Positions 53,322-61,236 of a stretch of 64,000 bases of DNA are shown in pieces (positions within the stretch are counted from its first letter, which is position 1; every line of letters begins with the position of its first letter). The position numbers were made by a program, and so were the translations under genes. The stretch is from Dolichospermum planctonicum (GTDB lineage: Bacteria > Cyanobacteriota > Cyanobacteriia > Cyanobacteriales > Nostocaceae). The notes beneath the pieces were generated by a model. The model had not been told where the DNA came from and ran no database searches. It was given only the letters and a program-made list of their open reading frames with translations. Location: assembly GCF_005402965.1 (NCBI RefSeq), contig NZ_BJCF01000004.1, forward strand, positions 1 through 64,000, read 5' to 3'.

Positions 53322-53780
53322 TTAAAAGCCCAAAAAATTAACTTTTCCCTTGGAGTAAATACATTGACTGGTACAAGTTTCATCAATTCTCACTGCGACA
53401 AGTCCGGGAATTTGGGGTTCAAGCTGTTCATAAATCCATTTAGCGATCGCTTCACTGGTAGGATTAGCTAAACCCGTGGATTCATTTAAATGGTAATGAT
53501 CCAGATAATTTTCCAAGAGGGGTTTTATGTATTTTGATATATCACCATAATCCATAATCATCCCCTGTTTAACACCTGAATTTATCAGTTTATCCCCTGT
53601 AACATAGACAACACCGCGCCAAGAATGACCATGTAATCTAGCACATTTACCATCATGATTTGGTAATTGGTGAGCAGCTTCAAACCTGAATTCCTTACCA
53701 ATTATCCAAGTTTCTAAACAAGATTCAGATTCCGGTTTTGAAGTCATTATTATATCCCAATTATATCCCAAATTCCCCAA
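53322..53780 (-). CDS. 6-pyruvoyl/6-carboxy-tetrahydropterin synthase family protein (QueD-like)
   Basis: A 152-residue PTPS-fold enzyme; ATG 53747 (MTSKPESESCLETW) gives a 141-residue alternative. The zinc and catalytic motif is FEAAHQLPNHDGKCARLHGHSW, where C-x3-HGH is the QueD-type spacing; GMIMDYGDISKYI and LDHYHLNESTGLANPTSEAIAKWIYEQL follow, with the final VRIDETCTSQCIY. QueD starts queuosine synthesis from dihydroneopterin triphosphate. Here it is the last gene of a minus-strand run with DHPS-like, SDR and NUDIX genes, and no other que gene is near, so a tetrahydropterin role is a real alternative. Confidence 0.85.
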   Translation of the reverse strand: MGNLGYNWDIIMTSKPESESCLETWIIGKEFRFEAAHQLPNHDGKCARLHGHSWRGVVYVTGDKLINSGVKQGMIMDYGDISKYIKPLLENYLDHYHLNESTGLANPTSEAIAKWIYEQLEPQIPGLVAVRIDETCTSQCIYSKGKVNFLGF

Positions 53781-53791
53781 TACTTAGATAC

Positions 53792-54706
53792 TTAAAATGA
53801 ATGTAGTGTATCTAAAACTGCTTTAACTTTAGGAACTTCATGAGTTCTGAATAAATCTGTTTTTCCTAATGCTGCTAAAACCGCAAAAAATGATTCTGCA
53901 CTTCTTACTTCTTCCCCAAAATATTCAAAAGCGTGAGGGAGAGCATGACAGACAGGAAAACCTAATTTTCTCAGTCTAAAAGTAGTCAAAAAAGTTTTCA
54001 TTTGATAACGAATTCGCAAAGAACTATCCTGGAGATTTTTATAATAAAACCCCAAACCAGCATCAACAAATATTTTTCTCACCCCATATTTAGCTGCGAT
54101 TTCTATTTCATTAGCAAAATATTCATACATTAATTTTGTTGGATCATCACCAAAATCAAAATCACCAACTTCTCTGACATTTTTACCTTGAACATAACAG
54201 ATAATCACCCCAGCGTCAAATTCAGATACAGCTTGATAAATTTTCTCACTATCAAAAGCACCCGTTAGATTAATCACATTAGCGCCAGCTTGTAAACATT
54301 CTCTAGCAACTTGAGGATAATAAGTTTCAATGGAAGTTAAAACCCCCTGTTGACTCAGAGATTTTAGCACTGGTAAAATTTGGGAATTTTGTCGAATATC
54401 CTCAACTCTTTCTGCTTTTTCTAAAGTAGATTCAGCGCCAATATCTATAATATCAGCACCTTGAGCCTTTAATACTAATCCCTTGCGAATAGCCTGTTCT
54501 GAACTTAAACATACGCTTTCTCTGTACCAAGAATCATTAGAAAGATTAATCACTCCTAAAATTGCTGATTCGGAATTAAAATTAAATTTTTTCTCACCAA
54601 TTGTAAATTCTTCTACTTTTACTTGCAGAGCATCATGATATTTTTCATATATTTCGTAAATGTCTTCAATCTTCAACATATTTCCAATCCTTTTTTTGAT
54701 AGACAA
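53792..54706 (-). CDS. Dihydropteroate synthase-like pterin-binding protein, divergent
   Basis: A 304-residue TIM-barrel protein of the pterin-binding family; ATG 54679 (MLKIEDIYEIYEKY) is an alternative start. Motif 1, normally GVLNVTPDSFSDGG, is GVINLSNDSWYRESV; the segment GADIIDIGAEST keeps the DIG.EST pterin-site motif; INLTGAFDSEKIYQAVSEF replaces the usual IND(I/V)SG. KIFVDAGLGFYYK (normally DPGIGFGK) and the end (DLFRTHEVPKVKAVLDTL; normally RVHDV) are also altered. These changes argue against a normal FolP and for another acceptor than p-aminobenzoate. It lies 11 bp before the PTPS-like gene and 62 bp after the SDR gene. Confidence 0.75.
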   Translation of the reverse strand: MSIKKRIGNMLKIEDIYEIYEKYHDALQVKVEEFTIGEKKFNFNSESAILGVINLSNDSWYRESVCLSSEQAIRKGLVLKAQGADIIDIGAESTLEKAERVEDIRQNSQILPVLKSLSQQGVLTSIETYYPQVARECLQAGANVINLTGAFDSEKIYQAVSEFDAGVIICYVQGKNVREVGDFDFGDDPTKLMYEYFANEIEIAAKYGVRKIFVDAGLGFYYKNLQDSSLRIRYQMKTFLTTFRLRKLGFPVCHALPHAFEYFGEEVRSAESFFAVLAALGKTDLFRTHEVPKVKAVLDTLHSF

Positions 54707-54768
54707 TAGTTTTTTATTAGCTGTTCACAAGCATTGAGCAAAAATAACCAAATCATCACCACACTTGA

Positions 54769-55488
54769 TTACAACCTCCATCCCCCCGAAACTTCTAATA
54801 CCTGCCCTGTGATATAATCAGATTCTGGGCTAATAAAAAACCAGGCTGCATGAGCCAGTTCTTGTAAAGTTGCAGGTCGCTTAGTAGGTAGTTCAGGTAG
54901 AGATTCCTGCAAATCAAAGGAATTTTCTGCTATTCCTGGGGAGACAACATTAACAGTAATTTTATCTGTAATTAGTTCCTTTGCTAAAGATTTTGAGTAG
55001 ATGATAATGCCAGTTTTAGCAATTAAGTAAGGTGTATTAGTACAACGCGCGAGGAGATTTTGCGCACTAGCACAACCAAAATTGACGATACGTCCCCCAT
55101 TAGCAGCTTTCAGGTAAGGTAGTGCAGCTTTAGTGACATAAAATGTAGCATGAAGATTAGAGTTAATAATTTCATGCCATTCTGCTACTGATAATTGGCT
55201 CGTTGGTCTGTCTAAGTAGTTACCCACATTATTGACAACAACAGATAGACCTCCCAATTCCTCAGCAGCACTTTTGACCAAAAACTCCGCTTGTTCAGGA
55301 TTTCTTAAATCCGCTTGTAAAGTAACAGTTTTAACGCCGTACTTAGCAGCCTCCTGACGGGCTTGATTACAGGCTTCCACACTCTTATGATAATGAAATG
55401 CTACATCAAATCCTTTAGCAGCTAAATCGAGAGCGATAGCCTTACCAATTCCCGATGATGATCCAGTCACCAGTGCTTTTTTCAGCAT
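54769..55488 (-). CDS. Short-chain dehydrogenase/reductase
   Basis: A 239-residue classical SDR: cofactor motif VTGSSSGIGKAIALDLA, NNVGNY, catalytic Ser in FGCASAQN and YLIAK (Tyr and Lys), and C-terminal YITGQVLEVSGGW. The HYHK after the first strand resembles NADPH-binding members. FabG, sepiapterin reductase and pteridine reductase (PTR1/FolM) are all possible; the pterin gene neighbours favour a pteridine reductase, by inference. It begins 11 bp after the NUDIX gene, so co-transcription is likely. Confidence 0.85.
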   Translation of the reverse strand: MLKKALVTGSSSGIGKAIALDLAAKGFDVAFHYHKSVEACNQARQEAAKYGVKTVTLQADLRNPEQAEFLVKSAAEELGGLSVVVNNVGNYLDRPTSQLSVAEWHEIINSNLHATFYVTKAALPYLKAANGGRIVNFGCASAQNLLARCTNTPYLIAKTGIIIYSKSLAKELITDKITVNVVSPGIAENSFDLQESLPELPTKRPATLQELAHAAWFFISPESDYITGQVLEVSGGWRL

Positions 55489-55499
55489 TATTGTTAAAC

Positions 55500-55964
55500 C
55501 TAATTCCTATATAAATTACCAATGTTATTTTCTACAAAATCCTCAATTAACACTTGAGTATAACTATTGAGAGGATATTCCTTTGCTTGTGCGGGAGTCA
55601 CCCAAGCCCATTCCTCAATTTCTTGATTAGGTGTAATCGTATCTCTCAGTGAAAATGCGTAATAGTTGATCATAATAAAATGGGCAGGTCGCACAAATTG
55701 TGAGTCCAGCACTGCTTCTTGTAGCAACGCAAAACGCACATTAGTTAAGTCTAACCCGACTTCTTCCTGAAACTCCCTCAGAAGTGCAGATTCTAGAGTT
55801 TCACCCCAATCTACTTTTCCCCCTGGTACACCCCAAGCACCTCTCCACTTCGTAGATTTAACAATTAACACCAGTCCGAGAGAATTGACAACCAGCGCTC
55901 CTACAGTAGTCAGAGGGAACTGCTTTTGTACAGATGTTGGTTCAATAGTGGTCTGATACTGCAT
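55500..55964 (-). CDS. NUDIX hydrolase
   Basis: A 154-residue NUDIX protein with a full box, GKVDWGETLESALLREFQEE followed by VGL, fitting G-x5-E-x7-REUXEEXGU. The start VGALVVNSLGLVLIVKSTKW RGAWGVPGG is typical. Substrates of small NUDIX enzymes cannot be read from sequence; one bacterial branch removes pyrophosphate from dihydroneopterin triphosphate, a missing folate step in many genomes, and the neighbours make that a candidate here. ATG 55964. The SDR gene follows after 11 bp. Confidence 0.9.
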   Translation of the reverse strand: MQYQTTIEPTSVQKQFPLTTVGALVVNSLGLVLIVKSTKWRGAWGVPGGKVDWGETLESALLREFQEEVGLDLTNVRFALLQEAVLDSQFVRPAHFIMINYYAFSLRDTITPNQEIEEWAWVTPAQAKEYPLNSYTQVLIEDFVENNIGNLYRN

Positions 55965-56021
55965 ATTTACTTCCGCACCCCACGACGACTGACTTTTGGC
56001 GATACTTAATCTTAGTACCGT

Positions 56022-56396
56022 TCAAATTTTATCAGCAAATGCCTGACTAAGTTCAATTATATTTTGATCTGGATCTTGAATAAAAATCGCTGGTCGGCCA
56101 GAAGCACTAGCTTGAAACGGATAATTTTTAGCTGTTAATTCGCTTTTAATTATTTCTAAATCCATGACAGCAAAAGCGATATGAGGATTTTGTCCCCATT
56201 TTTCTTGTTGCTTATCAGTGGGTACAGTAGGCGCAACAATCAGATGCAGTTGATAGTTACCAATTTGGTACCAGATACCCGGATATTTTAAAGGACGTTC
56301 TACTTTTTCAAGTCCTAATATATGAGTATAAAAATAATCAGAACGGTCTAAATCAGTTATGAGAATAGCAGTATGAAGACTCTGGATAATTTGCAT
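56022..56396 (-). CDS. VOC-family (glyoxalase-like) protein
   Basis: A 124-residue VOC metalloenzyme-like protein from ATG 56396 (MQIIQSLHTAILITDLDRSD). Motifs: HTAILITDLDRSDYFYTHILGL, YQLHLIVAPT, HIAFAVMDLEIIKSEL and the final RPAIFIQDPDQNIIELSQ. His (HTA), His (HLI) and Glu (ELSQ) are the likely metal ligands. Substrate unknown. The open frame extends 33 codons upstream, but that part reaches the repeat array and is not family-like. It is the first gene of the minus-strand run; the repeat array at 56472 sits where its promoter should be. Confidence 0.88.
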   Translation of the reverse strand: MQIIQSLHTAILITDLDRSDYFYTHILGLEKVERPLKYPGIWYQIGNYQLHLIVAPTVPTDKQQEKWGQNPHIAFAVMDLEIIKSELTAKNYPFQASASGRPAIFIQDPDQNIIELSQAFADKI

Positions 56397-56471
56397 AATT
56401 GTAGATTCAAATGAGATAGGAAAATTCAGAGTGAGACGCAGATAACCGCACATACAGCGAATTTCATCCAA

Positions 56472-56815
56472 GTGAGGTACACCTTGTGCGGGCAAGATGC
56501 CCGCACCACAAGATTTTTACAAGATTTTTATTATTAATAAAGCAAGTTCGGCTTGAGTGAGGTACACCTTGTGCGGGCAAGATGCCCGCACCACAAGATT
56601 TTTACAAGATTTTTATTATTAATAAAGCAAGTTCGGCTTGAGTGAGGTACACTTTTGGCGGGCAAGATGCCCGCACCACAAGATTTTTACAAGATTTTTA
56701 TTATTAATAAAGCAAGTTCGGCTTGAGTGAGGTACACCTTGTGCGGGCAAGACTTGTACTGAGATTGGTCGAAGTATGCCCGCACCACAAGATTTTTATT
56801 ATTAATATCTGTACC
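56472..56815. mobile_element. Tandem array of family A miniature element, 85-bp period
   Basis: GTGAGGTACAC occurs at 56472, 56557, 56642 and 56727, exactly 85 bp apart. Each unit has GTGCGGGCAAGATGCCCGCAC arms (the third has GGCGGGC), ACCACAAGATTTTTAC and ends TAATAAAGCAAGTTCGGCTT. The last unit has the long-form insert (CTTGTACTGAGATTGGTCG) and ends TTATTAATATCTGTAC. Termini match the dispersed family only in part, so this looks like local amplification of an element after insertion. Confidence 0.9.
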
Positions 56816-57115
56816 GGACTTGGATTAGGAAACGCTATAATCAATAGACATCTGAGCAAAAAAATTAGACATAATCAGGATTGTCGGGAATCAGTAATAC
56901 ATAAATTACCACAAATTATCAAATAGTTTTCTCTGAAATCACCAACCCAAGAGAAAATGAACAATAAAAAAGGTCTGGTTGAGAACCAAACCTTGACTTA
57001 AATCCAGTGCATAACAACATCCCGAATTAATTTAACCCGTTTAATCCATTTTTAGCATCTTCCTATGGTATGTGTACAAATATCCTAAAATCTGATAATC
57101 AACCATTTCCATAGC
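56816..57115. other. Spacer between repeat array and ureohydrolase terminator
   Basis: No gene. An imperfect hairpin AAGGTCTGGTT/AACCAAACCTT at 56970-56994, flanked by A and T runs, could be a second bidirectional terminator. Confidence 0.45.
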
Positions 57116-57146
57116 CAAAAATAAAGGACGGAATTAGTCCCGTCCG
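57116..57146 (-). terminator. Terminator after the ureohydrolase gene
   Basis: GGACGG (57126-57131) with CCGTCC (57140-57145), loop 8 nt; on the minus strand it is followed by TTTATTTTT. Lies about 30 bp after the stop at 57175. Confidence 0.75.
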
Positions 57147-57174
57147 TAAATGCCAAAATGCCAAATGATGATTG

Positions 57175-58224
57175 TTAATTTTTAACTTTTATCTGTGACA
57201 AATCTAAAAAATTCGCTAATTTATAGACTATTCGCGCACCAACATTACCATCCCATTCCGCATTACCAACTTCGCAAACATCAAAACCAATAATTTCCCT
57301 ACCAGTATTCACTACCTCTCGGAATAAACAATAAACTTGTTCTAATTCCAGTCCTCCGGGAACGGGAGTACCCGTATGGGGGCAAAGTTTGGGATCTAAA
57401 CCATCAACATCAAAACTAATATAAACTTTTTCTGGTAAATGACTGATAATTTCTCGACATAAATCTAGCCAATTTTTACCAGAGTATAATTGTTGTTTAA
57501 TTACTGGATCATAGTAGGCAATAATGCGCTGATTTGATTGATTAATCATCTCTATTTCATCATCACAAATATCCCGTAAACCCACTTGGACTAACTTGGA
57601 AATTTGCGGTATTTTCATGGCATTAAACATAATGGAAGCATGGGAAAATTCAAAACCTTCATAGGCATTTCTTAAGTCCGCATGAGCATCAATATGTAAA
57701 ATTCCCCAGTCATCATATTGAGTAGCTAAGGCTTGAAAATACCCCAAAGGAACGCTATGATCACCACCAATAACAGCGACTTTTTTACCTAAATTTAAAG
57801 CTTTTTGACATTCTTTAAATAACCATTCATTAATTTGTTGACAACTATGATTAACAGTAACAAGAGTATCTTTTAAATTTTGAGAATCGGATATTTTTAG
57901 ACCTTGTGCTAGACTTTTGATAATTGTTGCTGCTTGGCTACGATAGTATTCATTTTTTTCTAACATTTCTGCGGTATGTCTTTCCAGAAAGATACCTTGT
58001 TGCCAACCTTGGGGATGATCAAAATCAAATAAGTCTATTTGCAAAGAAGCGTCGGCAATTCTTTGTGGTCCTTGTGCTGTACCTTGATGATAGGAAACAG
58101 TGACTTCCCAGGGAACAGAAAAAATGATTAATTTAGCTGATTCATAGTTAAATGGTAAACCGAGAAAGTTACCATTTTCTTCAGCGATATCATTAGGATT
58201 ATATGCTTGTAGTGGGTTATTCAT
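57175..58224 (-). CDS. Ureohydrolase (arginase/agmatinase family)
   Basis: A 349-residue binuclear-metal ureohydrolase from ATG 58224 (MNNPLQAYNPNDIAEENG); an upstream ATG at 58260 overlaps prmA. Metal ligands are visible in VIGGDHSVPLGYF, ILHIDAHADLRNAYEG and VYISFDVDGLDPKLCPHTGT. The end GNAEWDGNVGARIVYKLANF is typical of cyanobacterial agmatinase-annotated proteins. Related cyanobacterial enzymes hydrolyse arginine, agmatine or guanidine, so substrate is open. It is 19 bp downstream of prmA on the same strand, probably in one transcript, and ends with a terminator. Confidence 0.9.
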   Translation of the reverse strand: MNNPLQAYNPNDIAEENGNFLGLPFNYESAKLIIFSVPWEVTVSYHQGTAQGPQRIADASLQIDLFDFDHPQGWQQGIFLERHTAEMLEKNEYYRSQAATIIKSLAQGLKISDSQNLKDTLVTVNHSCQQINEWLFKECQKALNLGKKVAVIGGDHSVPLGYFQALATQYDDWGILHIDAHADLRNAYEGFEFSHASIMFNAMKIPQISKLVQVGLRDICDDEIEMINQSNQRIIAYYDPVIKQQLYSGKNWLDLCREIISHLPEKVYISFDVDGLDPKLCPHTGTPVPGGLELEQVYCLFREVVNTGREIIGFDVCEVGNAEWDGNVGARIVYKLANFLDLSQIKVKN

Positions 58225-58243
58225 TACTTGTACCTGCAAAAAA

Positions 58244-59143
58244 TTAAGAACGACGGGCATTTAAACAACACCATTCTTTTTTCTCCCGGATATTAGTCAC
58301 AGTCCAACCATTTTGTTCTAAGGCATTAGCAACAGCCTTTGATTGTCCTATTAAAATACCACTAAATATACCCCAAGTGCTAGATTTAGTAATTGCGGTC
58401 ATTTCTGGGAGTAATTGAATAATGACATCGGCTAAAATGTTACAAACAATACCATCTACTGGTTGATCAATTGTTTTCCTGACCGTGTCTACACTACCTT
58501 CTAGGGGAATTAAACAATCTGGAGGGATATGATTCAGAGTGCAATTACTAAAAGTAGATTTTACTGCTAAGGGATCATTATCAACGGCATAGACCTTAGT
58601 AGCACCTAATAATATTGCCCCAACACCTAAAATACCTGAACCACAACCAATATCGGCAATAGTCGAGGGTTTTTGGTTCTCTGCTATGTCAGAAAAGTGC
58701 ATTTCTAGGGATTCTAAACATAATTGAGTGGTAGCGTGATTACCTGTACCAAAGGCTACACCCGGATCAAGGAGTATGATTAAGCGTTCTGTAGTAGTGG
58801 GTAAAGGTAGCCAAGCGGGATTAATCAAGAAGCGATCGCCTATTTCCTCGGGTTGCCAATGTTGTTTCCAACTACTGGACCAGTCTTCTTCATCAATTAA
58901 GTGCCAATTTAGCACAGGAGGGGGGAATCCTAGAGATATAGCATCTTCACCCAAGGATGATGATAATTCTTGCAAATCTGGTAATTCTGCTTGAAAACTG
59001 GGCAAATAAGCCTTAACCAATAAGTTATGGTCTTTAATTTCCACTGCTGTACCACGAGTGCCAAACTTTTCTAATCGCCAATATATAGTATCTTCTAAAT
59101 CTGGGTTAGATATAATATTGATTTCCCACCAAGTATTTGCCAT
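58244..59143 (-). CDS. prmA: Ribosomal protein L11 methyltransferase (PrmA)
   Basis: A 299-residue PrmA from ATG 59143 ([18 protein letters not shown]), where family similarity begins; the frame extends 13 codons further. The N-terminal substrate domain is followed by the SAM domain: [49 protein letters not shown] and the NPPY-like VCNILADVI. It trimethylates ribosomal protein L11. serA lies upstream on the same strand, as often in cyanobacteria, with a 265-bp gap containing a hairpin. Confidence 0.95.
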   Translation of the reverse strand: MANTWWEINIISNPDLEDTIYWRLEKFGTRGTAVEIKDHNLLVKAYLPSFQAELPDLQELSSSLGEDAISLGFPPPVLNWHLIDEEDWSSSWKQHWQPEEIGDRFLINPAWLPLPTTTERLIILLDPGVAFGTGNHATTQLCLESLEMHFSDIAENQKPSTIADIGCGSGILGVGAILLGATKVYAVDNDPLAVKSTFSNCTLNHIPPDCLIPLEGSVDTVRKTIDQPVDGIVCNILADVIIQLLPEMTAITKSSTWGIFSGILIGQSKAVANALEQNGWTVTNIREKKEWCCLNARRS

Positions 59144-59291
59144 AGAATTTGAGATTAGTAATAGGTAATGGTGCAAAAACAAACCAAACCATCAGAATAT
59201 AGCATTTTCTAGTCCACTGAAGTAGATTCATAGCTGCGTTTATCTGCGGTTAAATTGCTCATTTTATTTTTGAACATGAAAAGTTTTAAAT

Positions 59292-59317
59292 TCCCGACTT
59301 CTGGAAAGAAGTCGGGA
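59292..59317. repeat. CCCGACTTC-type hairpin between serA and prmA
   Basis: TCCCGACTTC (59292-59301) with GAAGTCGGGA (59308-59317), loop 6 nt. Similar hairpins occur at 34219, and in both thiG 3' flanks (28103 and 29220). It may stop part of serA transcription, but no good T-run follows on the minus strand. Confidence 0.65.
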
Positions 59318-59408
59318 TCTTATTGTTCGATAATTAAAATGATATTTCTAATTATCAAATTACTTAATCATCCTCATCTCATAAATCAAAAAAAATCACA
59401 GTCTAGAA

Positions 59409-60989
59409 TTAAAGTGTCACTGTATAAGCGTCCCTAATGCCCGATACTTTCTTAATTTCTTCTAAAATGCCTTCAGGTAGAGGATCATCAATGCTCAAAG
59501 CCATCACAGCATCACCACGAACGATTTTTCTACCGACTTGCATACTAGCAATATTGACATTAAAACTGCCCAGGAGAGAACCGAGTTTACCAATGATACC
59601 TGGTACATCACGGTGGAGAGTAAACAACATATATTTACTGGGGGGGACATTAATAGGAAATCCGTCAATGTCAGTTAAGTGAATTTCCTTATCACCCAAT
59701 AAAGCACCAGTTACAGAATGTGTACCTAAAGTACCTGTAGTTTGTAAGTGCAATGAACCTGCATAGTCACGGGCTGAAGCATCTCTAGTTTCAATTACGC
59801 GAATACCTCTTTCTTTTGCTTCTATGTTAGCGTTAACATAATTTACCCGTTCGCGGAGAGCTTGGTAAAGTAGTCCTTTGAGGGCGGCTATAATCAGGGG
59901 CTGACTTTTATTAGTTGCCAAGTCTCCTTGTAGGGTAACATTAAGTGTCTCTACTCTGCCACCTGCGAGTTGACCAACTAAATTTCCCAAAGTTTCCGCT
60001 AATTCCATATAGGGTTTAAACTCTTCGAGGACATCAGGACCGAGTCCGGGAATATTCACAGCGGAACGGGCTGGTAGTCCTAATAACACATCCCGAATTT
60101 GTTCAGCCACGTCTATAGCCACGTTTACCTGGGCTTCAGCCGTAGAAGCACCGAGGTGAGGAGTAAGAATGACATTTTTACCCAAACCTAGCAAATCAGA
60201 TTCACCCAAGGGTTCAGAATCAAATACATCTAAAGCAGCCCCAGCAATTGTACCCTCTTTAATAGCCACAGCTAAAGCTGCTTCGTCTATAATACCACCA
60301 CGGGCGCAGTTAATAATTCTGGTGGTGGGTTTCATTAAAGCCAAAGTTTTGGCGTTGATTAAATTAGCGGTTTCTGAGGTTTTAGGAATGTGCAAGGTGA
60401 TATAATCAGCTTGCTGGAAGAGCAAATTTAACTCCACCAGTTGACAACCAAGTTGTTCGGCTCTTTCTGTAGAGATAAATGGATCATAGGCTAAAAGTTT
60501 CATTCCCATGGCTTTAGCTACGGAAGCAACATGAGAACCTATTTTACCTAAGCCGACAACACCGAGAGTTTTTTTGTATACTTCTGAACCAACATAACTT
60601 TTGCGGTCCCATTCACCACGTTTCACTGAAGCATTAGCATCGGGAATATGACGAGATAGGGATAACATCATAGCTAGAGCGTGTTCTGCGGCCGCAATGG
60701 TATTACCCTCTGGAGAATTGACAACGACAATACCTTTGCGAGTAGCTGCGGGGACATCAACATTATCCACTCCCACGCCAGCGCGGCCAATAATTTTTAA
60801 TTTGACTCCAGCCTCTATAATATCTTGAGTGACGCGAGTTCCAGAACGAATCATCAGCGCATCATACTCACCAATGATAGCTTTCAGTTCATCGGGTTTC
60901 AACGTAGTTTTGATATCAACTGTAGCCACTTGAGAAAGAATATCAATCCCAACTTGATCAATTGGATCAGAGACAAGAACCTTAGACAT
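59409..60989 (-). CDS. serA: D-3-phosphoglycerate dehydrogenase
   Basis: A 526-residue long-form SerA. The catalytic domain includes IGRAGVGVDNVDVPAATRKG, VVGLGKIGSHVASVAKAMGM (NAD site), INCARGGIIDEAAL and TPHLGASTAEAQVNVA; the intervening ASB domain (~320-450) and the C-terminal ACT domain (HRDVPGIIGKLGSLLGSFNV) complete the type 1 enzyme. It starts serine synthesis from 3-phosphoglycerate, and the ACT domain is the likely serine feedback site. ATG 60989 (MSKVLVSDPIDQ). No neighbour shares the pathway. Confidence 0.97.
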   Translation of the reverse strand: MSKVLVSDPIDQVGIDILSQVATVDIKTTLKPDELKAIIGEYDALMIRSGTRVTQDIIEAGVKLKIIGRAGVGVDNVDVPAATRKGIVVVNSPEGNTIAAAEHALAMMLSLSRHIPDANASVKRGEWDRKSYVGSEVYKKTLGVVGLGKIGSHVASVAKAMGMKLLAYDPFISTERAEQLGCQLVELNLLFQQADYITLHIPKTSETANLINAKTLALMKPTTRIINCARGGIIDEAALAVAIKEGTIAGAALDVFDSEPLGESDLLGLGKNVILTPHLGASTAEAQVNVAIDVAEQIRDVLLGLPARSAVNIPGLGPDVLEEFKPYMELAETLGNLVGQLAGGRVETLNVTLQGDLATNKSQPLIIAALKGLLYQALRERVNYVNANIEAKERGIRVIETRDASARDYAGSLHLQTTGTLGTHSVTGALLGDKEIHLTDIDGFPINVPPSKYMLFTLHRDVPGIIGKLGSLLGSFNVNIASMQVGRKIVRGDAVMALSIDDPLPEGILEEIKKVSGIRDAYTVTL

Positions 60990-61200
60990 AATAACTCGAT
61001 TTTAGTTAACAGATTGTGCTGTACAAGACTTTTTAGTTTATACCAATTTCATGTAAAGCTGCACAGAATCATCAAATCCATTCCATTATCCCTCCTTATC
61101 TGCGTTTATCTGCGGTTAATTATTTTCAAAATCTCATTTATTTAAATAGTAGTATATATAAATACAAATAAAGTGCGTTATATCTAATATTGTATGTAGC

Positions 61201-61236
61201 TTGGATACTCGGATTTTCTAAAAAGTCGGGTATCCG
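61201..61236. repeat. Imperfect hairpin overlapping the end of menD
   Basis: GGATACTCGGATTTT and AAAAGTCGGGTATCC (61203-61235) form an imperfect inverted repeat. The last codons of menD (GYPTF) and its stop at 61218 lie inside. It is related to the CCCGACTTC hairpins elsewhere. Confidence 0.55.

Noticed and set aside
56472-56815. CRISPR-like array (regular 85-bp spacing with palindromes)
   Set aside because: The sequence between palindromes is also repeated, so there are no unique spacers, and no cas genes are nearby.
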